Assembly: GCF_030411955.1 (NCBI RefSeq)
Contig: NZ_JASNRA010000002.1
Coordinates: forward strand, 310,001-374,000
Direction of reading: 5' to 3'
DNA from: Massilia sp. YIM B02443
GTDB lineage: Bacteria; Pseudomonadota; Gammaproteobacteria; Burkholderiales; Burkholderiaceae_D
DNA length: 64,000 nt
Shown here: in pieces, positions 10,731 through 20,647 of the stretch
How positions within the stretch are numbered: the first letter of the stretch is position 1
Layout: each line of letters starts with the position of its first letter
Notes under the pieces: model-generated
Databases searched by the model: none
Told to the model about the DNA's origin: nothing
What the model saw: the letters and a program-made list of their open reading frames with translations, nothing else
Program-made: the position numbers and the translations under genes

Positions 10731-10866
10731 ACTATGCATGAAGGCCGATATGTATGGCAAATACCCTTTTTCTTGCCGATTTATATCTTTTTTAGATAAG
10801 TCTATTCAGAAATTATTGCTATGCATACACTGCTTCATGCAGGTCGCCTGCAGCTGCACCGGGTCG

Positions 10867-10895
10867 TTGACACAAATCAAACAAATGTCTAGGAT
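10867..10895 (+). promoter_or_regulatory. Sigma70-type promoter of the kinase-psuG operon
   Basis: TTGACA (10867-10872), a 17-nt spacer and TAGGAT (10890-10895), 36 bases upstream of the kinase ATG. The -35 is consensus. One copy of a 12-nt direct repeat fills the end of the spacer and the second lies just downstream of the expected start site, so regulation at this promoter is likely. Confidence 0.6.
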
Positions 10896-10910
10896 GGACA
10901 AACAAATGTC
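10878..10910 (+). repeat. Direct repeat overlapping the promoter (candidate operator)
   Basis: The 12-mer caaacaaatgtc occurs at 10878-10889 and again at 10899-10910, exactly 21 bases apart (two helical turns). The copies flank the -10 box. Same-face placement suggests binding of a dimeric or tandem regulator, plausibly the HTH domain fused to the adjacent kinase or the LysR protein further down. Confidence 0.5.
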
Positions 10911-10931
10911 AGAAAGCCGAGCTTGAGCGCG

Positions 10932-12032
10932 ATGCCAAAAAAAGAACAATTATTCGAGCTGATCCGCTCCAATCCCTTCATCTCGCAGCAAGACCTGGCC
11001 GCCCAGCTCGGCCTGTCGCGCTCCGCCGTGGCCAATTACATCGCCACCCTGGTGCGCGAACGCCGCATCCTCGGGCGCGCCTACGTGCTGCCCGACCACC
11101 GTCCGATCCTGTGCATCGGCGCCGCCAACCTCGATCGCAAGCTGCGCACGCTCGGCCCGCTGGCCCTCGGCACTTCCAATCCTGCGCGACAAAGCGAATC
11201 GTTCGGCGGCGTGGCGCGCAACATCGCCGAGAACCTGGTGCGCCTGGGCGCGCCGGCGGCCCTGATCACGGCCGTGGGCAGCGACGCCTCCGGCCGCTCG
11301 CTGCTGTCGCACGCCGACCAGGCCGGGATCGACACCCGCGGCGCGCTGCGCATCGACGGCGCCGCCAGCGGCACCTATACCGCGGTGCTGGACCAGGATG
11401 GCGAGATGCGCGTGGCGCTGGCCGACATGGCGATCTACGACGCCCTCACCCCGGACTTCTTCGCCACCCGCGAGCAGCAGCGCGCCGGCGCGGCCCTGAT
11501 CGTGGCCGACCTCAACCTGCCGCGCGACGGCGTCGCCGCCCTGCTCGACGGCGCGCGCGATGACGGCGTGCCGATGGTGATCGTGGCCGTGTCGGAACCG
11601 AAGATCGAGCGCCTGCCCAAGGACTTGCGCGGCCTGCGCCTGTTGATCCTGAACGAAGGCGAACTGGCCGCGCGCGTCGGCCGCACCCTGAACAACAACG
11701 CCGACATCGCGCGCGCCTGCGATCAGCTGCGCAAGGACGGCGTGCAGGACGTGATCGTCACGCGCGGCGCGGCCGGCGTCAGCTTCACGATTCCCGGCGG
11801 CCTGAATACCCTGGCGGCAGCGCCGGTGCGCGTGGTGGACGTCACCGGCGCCGGCGACGCCTTCGCCGCCGCCGTGGCGTGGTCGCTGTACGAAGGCGAC
11901 ACCGACCTCGCGCGCGCCTGCCGTCGCGGCCTGGCCTTGTCCAGCATGACCATCGCCTGCGAACACACCGTCTGTCCGCACCCCGACTTCAGCCGTCTCG
12001 ACGGCTTCAACGAACCTCTTTTCACGAATTGA
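10932..12032 (+). CDS. PfkB-family (pseudo)nucleoside kinase with N-terminal HTH domain
   Basis: 366 aa from the ATG at 10932; a TTG nine bases earlier is possible. Residues 1-60 form a winged HTH (LFELIRSNPFISQQDLAAQLGLSRSAVANYIATLV). The rest is a PfkB/ribokinase fold: CIGAANLDRKLR, the GG(V)ARNIAENLVRLG signature and the second signature DVTGAGDAFAAAVAW with the catalytic Asp. The arrangement matches E. coli YeiI. It is followed two bases later by psuG, so phosphorylation of pseudouridine to its 5'-phosphate is the expected role, but YeiI-type kinases may act on other nucleosides. The HTH suggests that the enzyme also regulates transcription, perhaps of its own operon. Confidence 0.85.
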   Translation: MPKKEQLFELIRSNPFISQQDLAAQLGLSRSAVANYIATLVRERRILGRAYVLPDHRPILCIGAANLDRKLRTLGPLALGTSNPARQSESFGGVARNIAENLVRLGAPAALITAVGSDASGRSLLSHADQAGIDTRGALRIDGAASGTYTAVLDQDGEMRVALADMAIYDALTPDFFATREQQRAGAALIVADLNLPRDGVAALLDGARDDGVPMVIVAVSEPKIERLPKDLRGLRLLILNEGELAARVGRTLNNNADIARACDQLRKDGVQDVIVTRGAAGVSFTIPGGLNTLAAAPVRVVDVTGAGDAFAAAVAWSLYEGDTDLARACRRGLALSSMTIACEHTVCPHPDFSRLDGFNEPLFTN

Positions 12033-12034
12033 CC

Positions 12035-12952
<918 letters not shown>

Positions 12953-12973
12953 CTTCGCGACGGCGCAGCGCAC

Positions 12974-13882
12974 ATGTCGATCGACCTGAAACAGCTGAAA
13001 TACTTCCTGGCGGTGGCCGAAGAAAAAAGCTTCAGCCGCGCCGCCGAGCGCCTGCACATCTCGCAGCCGCCCTTGAGCCAGCAGATCATGAAGCTGGAAA
13101 GCGAGCTTGGCGTGCGGCTGTTTACGCGCACCACGCGCAGCTTCGAACTCACCGTGGCCGGGCGCGCGCTGATGGTGGAAGCGGCCGAACTGCTGGGCAA
13201 GATGCGCATGACCATCGAGACCATCCGCCAGATCGACCGCGGCGAGGTGGGACGGCTGCGCGTCGGCATCGTCGGCTCGGCGATGTGGGGACCGATTCCC
13301 GGCTTGCTGGAACAGTTCCAGACCCAGTTTCCGCGCGTGACCTGGACCATCCACGAACTCGGCCCCAACGACCAGTGGGAAGCGCTGCGCAATAAACAGA
13401 TCGACGTCGGCTTCTGGCGCGAGCCGCGCATCGAGGCCGACGTGCTGAAACAGGCCAACCTGCGCCAGGAACTGTGCTTCCGCGAGAACGTGTGCGTGGC
13501 GGTCAACGAGCGCCATCCGCTGGCCGCGCGCGAGTCGATCGCCCTCACCGAGATCGCCGGCGAGCCCTTGCTGACGCTGCACCTGGACCAGTCGGCCGAG
13601 CCGCGCTACCTGATCCAGTGCTGCGTGAACGCCGGCTTCGAGCCGACCATCTTCCAGGAAGCGGCCGAGCCGCAGACGCTGCTGGCCATGGTCGGCGCCG
13701 GCCTGGGCGTGGCCTTGATGCCGGAGACCACCAGCCGCATCGGCTGGCCAGGCGTGCGCTTCCTGCCGATCCACGCCAATGCGCCGTCGGCCAACCTGTA
13801 CATCAGCTATCCCTCGCAGGACGACGCGCCGGTGGTGCGCGCCTTCCTCAAGATCCTGTTCCCCGACGATCCGCCGGCCTAG
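12974..13882 (+). CDS. LysR-family transcriptional regulator
   Basis: 302 aa. N-terminal HTH at residues 4-62 (LKQLKYFLAVAEEKSFSRAA, then SQPPLSQQIMKLE), and a LysR substrate-binding domain from about 90 (GRLRVGIVGSAMWGPIPGLL). It is encoded 21 bases after psuG on the same strand, so it may be co-transcribed and may control the nucleoside operons on either side; LysR proteins more often control divergent neighbours, so the target is uncertain. Confidence 0.9.
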   Translation: MSIDLKQLKYFLAVAEEKSFSRAAERLHISQPPLSQQIMKLESELGVRLFTRTTRSFELTVAGRALMVEAAELLGKMRMTIETIRQIDRGEVGRLRVGIVGSAMWGPIPGLLEQFQTQFPRVTWTIHELGPNDQWEALRNKQIDVGFWREPRIEADVLKQANLRQELCFRENVCVAVNERHPLAARESIALTEIAGEPLLTLHLDQSAEPRYLIQCCVNAGFEPTIFQEAAEPQTLLAMVGAGLGVALMPETTSRIGWPGVRFLPIHANAPSANLYISYPSQDDAPVVRAFLKILFPDDPPA

Positions 13883-13910
13883 GTCAGCCATCTCCTCCAC
13901 GCCCATGATT

Positions 13911-13931
13911 CGACCCGCCTTGAGCGGGTCG
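13911..13931 (+). terminator. Hairpin after the LysR gene
   Basis: Stem cgacccgc / gcgggtcg with a 5-nt loop, followed by ttgtgcatttt. It lies 29 bases after the LysR stop and would end the psuG-lysR transcript before the carotenoid operon. The T-tract is interrupted, so it may be leaky. Confidence 0.5.
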
Positions 13932-14087
13932 TTGTGCATTTTCTGCACCGCAATTGTCCCGTTGTTGCCGTAGAAACTCGGTATCAAGAGCGTCGAAACC
14001 CTCGCACGATTGAGTTCAATTAACTATTTTTAAACATTGCCTCCGGTATGATGGTTATCAAATTCATCAATTTTCACGGGATTCCGT

Positions 14088-15089
14088 ATGACTACAGCGA
14101 CGCGGCGGTACGGTGGGCTCGACATCGACACATACGAAGGTGCCCGCGATTACTCGGATGAGCTGAACACGATGCGCGACGAACTGGAAGCGCGCATCGA
14201 CACCCTGCTGGCCGGCGGCGAACGCAACGACCCCCTGAAGGCCGCCATGCGCGCCTCGGCCCTGAGCGCCGGCAAGCGCATGCGCCCGCTGCTGCTGATG
14301 CTGGTGGCGCGCGACCTCGGCTGCAATTCACCGGCCCTGGTCGACGTCGCCTGCGCGGTAGAACTGGTGCATGCGGCGTCGCTGATCCTGGACGACATGC
14401 CGTGCATGGACAACGCCAGCCTGCGCCGCGGCAAACCGGCGATCCACGTCCAGTTCGGCGAAGACGTCGCCATCCTGGCTTCGGTCGCCCTGCTCAGCCG
14501 CGCCTTCGGCATCCTGGCCCAGGCCCAGGACATCACCCCGGCCACCCGCTCGCGCCTGGTCGCGGCGCTGGCCCAGACCGTGGGCGACCAGGGCCTGGTG
14601 CGCGGCCAGTTCGAAGACTTGCATGGTGGCGCACGCACGCCCGCGCAGATCGCCACCACCAACGAACTCAAGACCGGCCTGCTGCTCGGCGTCGCGGTCG
14701 ACATGGCCTCGATCATCTGCCACGCCGACGAGCGCGTGGCGCAGCAGCTGCGCGCCTTCGCGCTGGCCGCCGGCCAGGCGTTCCAGATCAAGGACGACCT
14801 GCTCGACGGCCCCGGCAACGACAGCGCCGTCACCGGCAAGGACACCGGCAAGGATGTCGGCAAGGCCACCCTGATCAATACCCTGGGCCAGGACGAAGCC
14901 AAACGGCGCCTGATGGACTGCCTGCAGGAAGCCGACCGCTGCCTGGGCGCGGCCGTCGGCGCCAAGGGCCGCACGCGCGCTTTCGTGAGCGGCCTGTTTG
15001 CGCAAGGCGCCAAAAAGCGCGCGGCGCTAGAGGCCAAGCCCGAGGTGCCGGTGGCGCGCGAGCTGCGCGTGGCCGAGCTGCGCGTCTGA
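14088..15089 (+). CDS. crtE: Geranylgeranyl diphosphate synthase
   Basis: 333 aa polyprenyl synthetase. First Asp-rich motif LILDDMPCMDNASLRRGKP, second motif FQIKDDLLDGPGN, and the SAGKRMRPLLLML block near residue 60. In this context it makes C20 geranylgeranyl diphosphate for phytoene synthesis. It is the first gene of the crtE-X-Y-I-B operon. A TATGAT box at 14047-14052 lies about 36 bases before the ATG; the -35 match is poor, suggesting regulated expression. C-terminal ~20 residues (GAKKRAALEAKPEVPVARE...) are extra to the core fold. Confidence 0.93.
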   Translation: MTTATRRYGGLDIDTYEGARDYSDELNTMRDELEARIDTLLAGGERNDPLKAAMRASALSAGKRMRPLLLMLVARDLGCNSPALVDVACAVELVHAASLILDDMPCMDNASLRRGKPAIHVQFGEDVAILASVALLSRAFGILAQAQDITPATRSRLVAALAQTVGDQGLVRGQFEDLHGGARTPAQIATTNELKTGLLLGVAVDMASIICHADERVAQQLRAFALAAGQAFQIKDDLLDGPGNDSAVTGKDTGKDVGKATLINTLGQDEAKRRLMDCLQEADRCLGAAVGAKGRTRAFVSGLFAQGAKKRAALEAKPEVPVARELRVAELRV

Positions 15090-15133
15090 ACGCTCCCGGC
15101 GGCGCTTCGCCACGTCACGAAAGAGGAATCCGC

Positions 15134-16417
15134 ATGGCGCATTTCGCCGTGGTCGCACCCGCGTTCTACAGCCACTTCAACTCGCTCTCGAAACTCGCGC
15201 TGGCGCTGGTCGAACGCGGGCACCGCGTCACCTTCATTCATCGTCCCGATGCGGCGGTCTACGTGCGCGACGCGCGCATCGGCTTTCACGCGGTCGGCGC
15301 CGCTACCCACCCGCAAGGCTCGCTCGGCGAATCGCTGCAGCGCGCGGCCAATCCCGGCAGCCCGCTGGGCCTGCGGCGCGTGATCCTCGACATGGCCGAC
15401 AGCACCGCCATGCTGTGCCGCGAACTGCCGGCCGCGCTGCGCCTGCTCGAGGTCGACTACCTGATCGCCGACCAGATGGAAGCGGCCGGCGGCCTGGTCG
15501 CCGAAGGCATCGACATGCCGTTCGTCTCGGTCGCCTGCGCGCTGCCGGTCAACCGCGAGCCGGGCATCCCGCTGCCGGTGATGCCCTTCGTGTACGAGGA
15601 CAGCGAACGCGCGCGCAAGATGGTCGAGGGCAGCACGCTGGTGTATGACTGGATGATGGGGCCGCACCGGCGCGTGATCGCCGAGCAGGCGCGCAACTTC
15701 GGCCTCAGTCCACGCGACAACCTGCACCAATGTCTGTCGCCGCTGGCGCAGATCAGCCAGACGGTGGCCGGCTTCGACTTCCCGCGCCGTGAACTGCCAC
15801 CGCACTTCCATCACGTCGGACCACTGAACGGCGGCGCGGCCGCGCCGACCCACGCGGGGCTGCCGCCGATCGACCACGATCGTCCCTTCGTGTTCGCCTC
15901 GCTCGGCACGCTGCAGGGCCAGCGCTACGGGCTGTTCCGCCGCATCGCCCATGCCTGCCGCCAGCTTGACGTGCAGCTCCTGATTGCTCACTGCGGCGGC
16001 CTCGATGAACGCCAGGCGCGTGCGCTGGAACGCATCGGCAGCACCCGCGTGTGCGCTTTCGCCCCGCAGCTCGAAGTGCTCAAGCGCGCCGACGCCATCG
16101 TCTCGCACGGCGGCTCGAACACGGTGATGGAAGCGATCGCCGCAGGGGTGCCGATCCTGGCACTGCCGGTCGCCTTCGACCAGCCGGGCGCCGCGGCGCG
16201 CATCGAGCACGCCGGCATCGGCCTGCGCGCCTCGGCACGCGTCTCGACGACGTCCCGCATCCGCGACCAGCTGCGCCGGCTACTGCACGAACCCCTGTTC
16301 GCCCAGCGCATGGCGCCGCTCGCCGAAGAGATCCGCCAGGCAGGCGGCGTGGAACGCGCGGCCGACATCGTCGAAGCGGCATTCGGACTTCAGCCACTGA
16401 TGGCCAGCCATGGGTGA
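15134..16417 (+). CDS. crtX: Zeaxanthin glucosyltransferase
   Basis: 427 aa GT1-family glycosyltransferase. The start MAHFAVVAPAFYSHFNSL and a C-terminal nucleotide-sugar signature (VSHGGSNTVMEAIAAGVPIL, then PVAFDQPGAAARI) fit CrtX, which glucosylates the hydroxyls of zeaxanthin. The ATG follows an aagaggaat ribosome site; a long in-frame extension upstream lies over crtE in another frame and is not coding. It overlaps crtY by 8 bases. Presence of crtX with crtZ implies zeaxanthin (di)glucoside as the end pigment. Confidence 0.92.
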   Translation: MAHFAVVAPAFYSHFNSLSKLALALVERGHRVTFIHRPDAAVYVRDARIGFHAVGAATHPQGSLGESLQRAANPGSPLGLRRVILDMADSTAMLCRELPAALRLLEVDYLIADQMEAAGGLVAEGIDMPFVSVACALPVNREPGIPLPVMPFVYEDSERARKMVEGSTLVYDWMMGPHRRVIAEQARNFGLSPRDNLHQCLSPLAQISQTVAGFDFPRRELPPHFHHVGPLNGGAAAPTHAGLPPIDHDRPFVFASLGTLQGQRYGLFRRIAHACRQLDVQLLIAHCGGLDERQARALERIGSTRVCAFAPQLEVLKRADAIVSHGGSNTVMEAIAAGVPILALPVAFDQPGAAARIEHAGIGLRASARVSTTSRIRDQLRRLLHEPLFAQRMAPLAEEIRQAGGVERAADIVEAAFGLQPLMASHG

Positions 16418-17591
16418 CGCCGCTACTGCCTACGACCTGATCCTGGTCGGCGCCGGCCTGGCCAATGGGCTTGTCGCCCTGCGCCTGCGCGAGTTGCGCC
16501 CCGAACTGCGCATCCTGATGCTCGAACAGGGCGAGCAGGCCGGCGGCAACCACACCTGGTCGTTCCATGACAGCGACCTGACGAACGCGCAGAACGACTG
16601 GATCGCGCCGCTGGTGTCGCACCGCTGGCCGCGCTACGACGTGGTGTTCCCGGAATTGACGCGCACCCTGCACGGCGGCTATGCCAGCATCGAATCGCGC
16701 GATTTCGCGCGCGTGCTGACGCCGACGATGGCGGAGGCCTTGCGCACCGGCGTACAGGTGGCGTCGCTCAGCCCGACCCAGGTCACGCTGGCCGATGGCC
16801 AGACCCTGCACGCGCGCGCCGTCATCGACGGCCGCGGCATGCGCGCCAGCAGCCACCTGGCGCTGGGCTATCAAACCTTCCTCGGCCAGGAAGTGCGCCT
16901 GGCCGCGCCCCACGGCTTGAACGGACCGACCATCATGGACGCCAGCGTGGCCCAGCAAGGCGGCTACCGCTTCGTCTACCTGCTGCCGTTCGGCCCGGAC
17001 CGGGTGCTGATCGAAGACACCCATTACGTCGACAGCGCCGCCTGGGAACCGCAGCGGCTGCGCGCCAACATCGGCGCCTACGCCGCCGGGCGCGGCTGGC
17101 ACATCGACGAAATCGTGCGCGAAGAACAGGGCTCGCTGCCGATCGTGCTGGCCGGCGACTTCGAGCGCTACTGGGACGAGCTGGAAGGCGTGCCCACGGT
17201 CGGCCTGCGCGCCGGCCTGTTCCACGCCACCACCGGCTATTCGCTGCCGCACGCGGTGCGCCTGGCCGAGCACATCGCCGGGCTGCCCGATGTATCGGCG
17301 CCGAGCCTGTTCGCCGCCGTCCGCGACCATGCGCGCCAGGAATGGCAGACGCAAGGCTTCTTCCGCATGCTCAACCGCATGCTGTTTTTGGCCGGCAGCC
17401 CCGACAACCGCTGGCGCGTGATGCAGCGTTTCTACAGCCTGCACGCGCGCCTGATCGCCCGCTTCTACGCGGCCGAACTGACCTTCGCCGACAAGGCGCG
17501 CCTGTTGACCGGCAAGCCGCCGGTCCCCGTGCTCGAAGCCTTCACCGCGGTCCGCAAAACACACCCTTACCAGATCAGGAAAGCAGCATGA
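16410..17591 (+). CDS. crtY: Lycopene beta-cyclase
   Basis: 393 aa flavoprotein of the CrtY type. The N-terminal dinucleotide-binding motif is YDLILVGAGLANGLVALRL, followed by GGNHTWSFHD, characteristic of bacterial CrtY. Other blocks are FLGQEVRLAAPHGL, FVYLLPFGPDRVLIEDTHYVD and GLFHATTGYSLPHAVRLAE. It cyclises both ends of lycopene to give beta-carotene. Its ATG lies inside crtX and its stop overlaps the crtI start (ATGA). Confidence 0.95.
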   Translation: MGDAATAYDLILVGAGLANGLVALRLRELRPELRILMLEQGEQAGGNHTWSFHDSDLTNAQNDWIAPLVSHRWPRYDVVFPELTRTLHGGYASIESRDFARVLTPTMAEALRTGVQVASLSPTQVTLADGQTLHARAVIDGRGMRASSHLALGYQTFLGQEVRLAAPHGLNGPTIMDASVAQQGGYRFVYLLPFGPDRVLIEDTHYVDSAAWEPQRLRANIGAYAAGRGWHIDEIVREEQGSLPIVLAGDFERYWDELEGVPTVGLRAGLFHATTGYSLPHAVRLAEHIAGLPDVSAPSLFAAVRDHARQEWQTQGFFRMLNRMLFLAGSPDNRWRVMQRFYSLHARLIARFYAAELTFADKARLLTGKPPVPVLEAFTAVRKTHPYQIRKAA

Positions 17592-19090
17592 ACCAGATGA
17601 GAATCGATCCCAAGACTGCGGTCGTGGTCGGCGCCGGCTTCGGCGGACTGGCCCTGGCCATCCGGCTGCAGGCGGCCGGCGTGCAGACCACCCTGCTCGA
17701 AAAGCGCGACAAGCCGGGCGGCCGCGCCTACGTGTATGAAGACCAGGGCTTCACGTTCGACGCCGGCCCCACCGTGATCACCGATCCGTCGGCGATCGAG
17801 GAACTGTTCACGCTGTGCGGCAAACGCATGGCCGACTATGTCGAGATGCTGCCGGTGGCGCCGTTCTACCGCCTGTGCTGGGAAGACGGCAGCCACTTCG
17901 ACTACGCCAACGACCAGGAAGCGCTGGACCGCCAGATCCACGCGCGCAATCCGGACGACGTGGCCGGCTACCAGCGCTTCCTGGCGTATTCGAAGGCGGT
18001 GTTCGACGAAGGCTACCTGAAGCTGGGCGCCGTGCCCTTCCTGTCGTTTCGCGACATGATCCAGGCCGGCCCGCAGCTGGCGCGCCTGGAAGCGTGGAAG
18101 AGCGTGTACGGCATGGTGTCGCGCTTCGTCAAGGACGAGCAGCTGCGCCAGGCGTTCTCGTTCCATTCGCTGCTGGTGGGCGGCAACCCGTTCGCCACCA
18201 GCTCGATCTATACGCTGATCCACGCGCTCGAGCGGCGCTGGGGCGTGTGGTTCCCGCGCGGCGGCACCGGCGCCCTGGTCAAGGGCCTGGTGCGCCTGTT
18301 CCAGGACATGGGCGGCAAGATCGAACTGAACGCCCCGGTAGCGCGCATCGAGACCCAGGGCAACCGCGTCACCGGCGTGCGCGTCGAGGATGGCCGCCTG
18401 TTCGGGGCCGATAGCGTGGCGTCGAACGCCGACGTGATGCACACCTACGACAAACTGCTCGGCCAGCACCCGCGCGGCGTGAGCCAGGCGGCGTCGATGG
18501 ACAAGAAACGCTGGAGCAATTCGCTGTTCGTGCTGTACTTCGGCCTGGACAAACACCACGCGCAGCTGCAGCACCACACGGTCTGCTTCGGCGCGCGCTA
18601 CAAGGGCCTGATCAAGGACATCTTCAACGGCCCGCGCCTGGCCGACGACTTCTCGCTGTACCTGCACGCCCCGTGCGTGACCGATCCGTCGCTGGCGCCG
18701 CCGGGCTGCGGCAGCCACTACGTGCTGTCGCCGGTGCCGCATCTGGGCAATGCGCCGATCGACTGGGCAGTCGAGGGTCCGCGCTACCGCGACCGCATCT
18801 TCGACTATCTCGAGAAGCGCTACATGCCGGGCCTGCGCAGCCAGCTGGTCACCAGCCGCTTCTTCACCCCGGTCGACTTCCGCGACCAGCTCAACGCGCA
18901 CCTGGGCTCGGCCTTCTCGCTGGAGCCGATCCTGACCCAGAGCGCCTGGTTCCGCCCGCACAACCGCGACGCCGAATTGTCGAACCTGTACCTGGTCGGA
19001 GCCGGGACGCACCCGGGCGCCGGCGTGCCGGGCGTGATCGGCTCGGCCAAGGCCACCGCCGGCCTGATGCTGCAGGAGGTGCACGCATGA
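17588..19090 (+). CDS. crtI: Phytoene desaturase (lycopene-forming)
   Basis: 500 aa, the usual CrtI size. FAD-binding motif VVVGAGFGGLALAIRLQAAG followed by LEKRDKPGGRAYVYEDQGF and FDAGPTVITDP; C-terminal carotenoid-dehydrogenase signature NLYLVGAGTHPGAGVPGVIGSA. It performs the desaturation steps from phytoene to lycopene. Start chosen at the ATG in the ATGA overlap with crtY; the upstream in-frame reading lies within crtY. Its stop overlaps the crtB start in the same way. Confidence 0.96.
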   Translation: MNQMRIDPKTAVVVGAGFGGLALAIRLQAAGVQTTLLEKRDKPGGRAYVYEDQGFTFDAGPTVITDPSAIEELFTLCGKRMADYVEMLPVAPFYRLCWEDGSHFDYANDQEALDRQIHARNPDDVAGYQRFLAYSKAVFDEGYLKLGAVPFLSFRDMIQAGPQLARLEAWKSVYGMVSRFVKDEQLRQAFSFHSLLVGGNPFATSSIYTLIHALERRWGVWFPRGGTGALVKGLVRLFQDMGGKIELNAPVARIETQGNRVTGVRVEDGRLFGADSVASNADVMHTYDKLLGQHPRGVSQAASMDKKRWSNSLFVLYFGLDKHHAQLQHHTVCFGARYKGLIKDIFNGPRLADDFSLYLHAPCVTDPSLAPPGCGSHYVLSPVPHLGNAPIDWAVEGPRYRDRIFDYLEKRYMPGLRSQLVTSRFFTPVDFRDQLNAHLGSAFSLEPILTQSAWFRPHNRDAELSNLYLVGAGTHPGAGVPGVIGSAKATAGLMLQEVHA

Positions 19091-20073
19091 GCGAAGCGCT
19101 GATGGCGCACGCGACCCAGACCATCGAGGTCGGCTCGAAAAGCTTTGCGGCCGCGGCCAAACTGTTCCCGCCCGCGACGCGGCGCAGCGTGCTGATGCTG
19201 TACGCCTGGTGCCGCCATTGCGACGACGTGGTCGACGGCCAGGAGCTGGGCTTCGGTATTACCGCGCCAGTGGCGCACGATCCGCGCGCCGAACTCGATC
19301 GCCTGGTCGACCAGACCCGGCGCGCCTACGCGGGCGAACCGATGCACGACCCCGCCTTCGCCGCCTTCCAGGAAGTGGCGCTCGGCAGCCAGATCGCGCC
19401 ACGCTACGCCTTCGACCACCTGGCCGGCTTCGCCATGGACGTGGGCCAGGCGCGCTACGAGACCATCGACGACACGCTGCGCTACTGCTACCACGTGGCC
19501 GGCGTGGTTGGGCTGATGATGGCCTCGATCATGGGCGCACGCGAAGGTGGATTCAATGAGCGGGTACTGGACCGCGCCTGCGACCTGGGCCTGGCCTTCC
19601 AGCTAACGAACATCGCGCGCGACATCGTCGACGACGCCGCCATCGGCCGCTGCTACCTGCCGGCGCAATGGCTGCGCGAAGCCGGCATCCCTCCCGCCGA
19701 AATCGGCCTGCCGCAGCACCGAGCGGTGCTGGCGCGGGTGGCGGCGCGCCTGGTCGACCATGCCGAGCCGTACTACGACTCGGCCATGACCGGCATCGCC
19801 GCCCTGCCGCTGCGCAGCGCGTGGGCGATCGCCACCGCGCGCAACGTGTACCGCCAGATCGGGGTGGAAGTGAAGCGGCGCGGCGCGCGCGCCTGGGACG
19901 AGCGGGTCGGCACCTCGAAAGCGGCCAAACTGCGCCTGCTGGCGCTGGGCGGCGCCCAGGCGCTCAGTTCGCGTCTTCGAGCGAGGTCGCCGGCGCGGCG
20001 CGATGGCCTGTGGCTGCGTCCCGGTCGCGCCGATGAAGCGATGCCGGTTGGCGGTCTTGCAGCTGACGCTTGA
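19087..20073 (+). CDS. crtB: Phytoene synthase
   Basis: 328 aa squalene/phytoene synthase. Substrate-binding Asp motifs are CRHCDDVVDG and LTNIARDIVDDAAIGRCYLP. It condenses two geranylgeranyl diphosphates to phytoene. ATG in ATGA overlap with crtI. The last ~110 bases overlap the 3' end of crtZ on the other strand; the C-terminal ~35 residues (Arg/Ala-rich, ending GGLAADA) have no family motif and may be a tolerated extension created by the overlap. Confidence 0.95.
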   Translation: MSEALMAHATQTIEVGSKSFAAAAKLFPPATRRSVLMLYAWCRHCDDVVDGQELGFGITAPVAHDPRAELDRLVDQTRRAYAGEPMHDPAFAAFQEVALGSQIAPRYAFDHLAGFAMDVGQARYETIDDTLRYCYHVAGVVGLMMASIMGAREGGFNERVLDRACDLGLAFQLTNIARDIVDDAAIGRCYLPAQWLREAGIPPAEIGLPQHRAVLARVAARLVDHAEPYYDSAMTGIAALPLRSAWAIATARNVYRQIGVEVKRRGARAWDERVGTSKAAKLRLLALGGAQALSSRLRARSPARRDGLWLRPGRADEAMPVGGLAADA

Positions 20074-20533
20074 GCTTGGCCACCGGCGGCGCGTACAGGA
20101 AGCCGAACGACACCGCGCCGTCCTTGCCCGGCACCGCGTGGTGCATGCGGTGCGCCTGGTACAGCCGCTTGAAGTAGCCGCTCTTCGGCACGTAGCGGAA
20201 CGGCCAGCGCTGGTGCACCAGACCGTCGTGGGCGACGAAGTACAGGGCGCCGTAGGCGGTCATGCCGGCGCCGATCCACTCCAGTGGATGCGCGCCGCGG
20301 GTGCCGAACCAGATCAGGGCGATGGCCACGCCCGCGAAGACGACCGCGAACAGGTCGTTCTTCTCGAACCAGCCGGTGCGCGGCTCGTGGTGCGAGCGGT
20401 GCCAGCCCCAGCCGAAGCCATGCATCACGTACTTGTGCGCGACGATGGAAAACACTTCCATGAAGGCGATGGTGGCAAGGACGATGAGCGTGTTGGTCAG
20501 CACGGTGGGCATGATGAGGTGGTTAAAAGGCAA
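19964..20533 (-). CDS. crtZ: Beta-carotene 3-hydroxylase
   Basis: 189 aa di-iron membrane hydroxylase. All His clusters are present: AHKYVMHGFGWGWHRSHHEP, HDGLVH and HRMHHA, with hydrophobic segments near residues 10-30 and 55-105. It converts beta-carotene to zeaxanthin via cryptoxanthin. It is transcribed toward crtB and the two genes overlap by 110 bases at their 3' ends, so the crtZ tail (QDRQPASLHRRDRDAATGHR...) is encoded antisense to the crtB end. An internal Met at residue 8 is an alternative start. Confidence 0.94.
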   Translation of the reverse strand: MPFNHLIMPTVLTNTLIVLATIAFMEVFSIVAHKYVMHGFGWGWHRSHHEPRTGWFEKNDLFAVVFAGVAIALIWFGTRGAHPLEWIGAGMTAYGALYFVAHDGLVHQRWPFRYVPKSGYFKRLYQAHRMHHAVPGKDGAVSFGFLYAPPVAKLKRQLQDRQPASLHRRDRDAATGHRAAPATSLEDAN

Positions 20534-20647
20534 GAATCAGGAATGGCTACAGCCTAGCACGGACGCCCCCGCGCACGGGCCGGCAGCACGACAACAAACG
20601 CCGTCAAAGGCGATACACGAACAATTCAGTCAACCATTGGAGTCTTC

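Noticed and set aside
10738..10926. 62-codon frame in the divergent promoter region
   Set aside because: Lies over the promoter and direct repeats, has no ribosome site and no protein features.
14088..20533. Carotenoid cluster as a recent horizontal acquisition
   Set aside because: GC content and codon choice look like those of its neighbours and there are no mobile-element borders; gene order alone (crtEXYIB with convergent crtZ) is common among proteobacteria.
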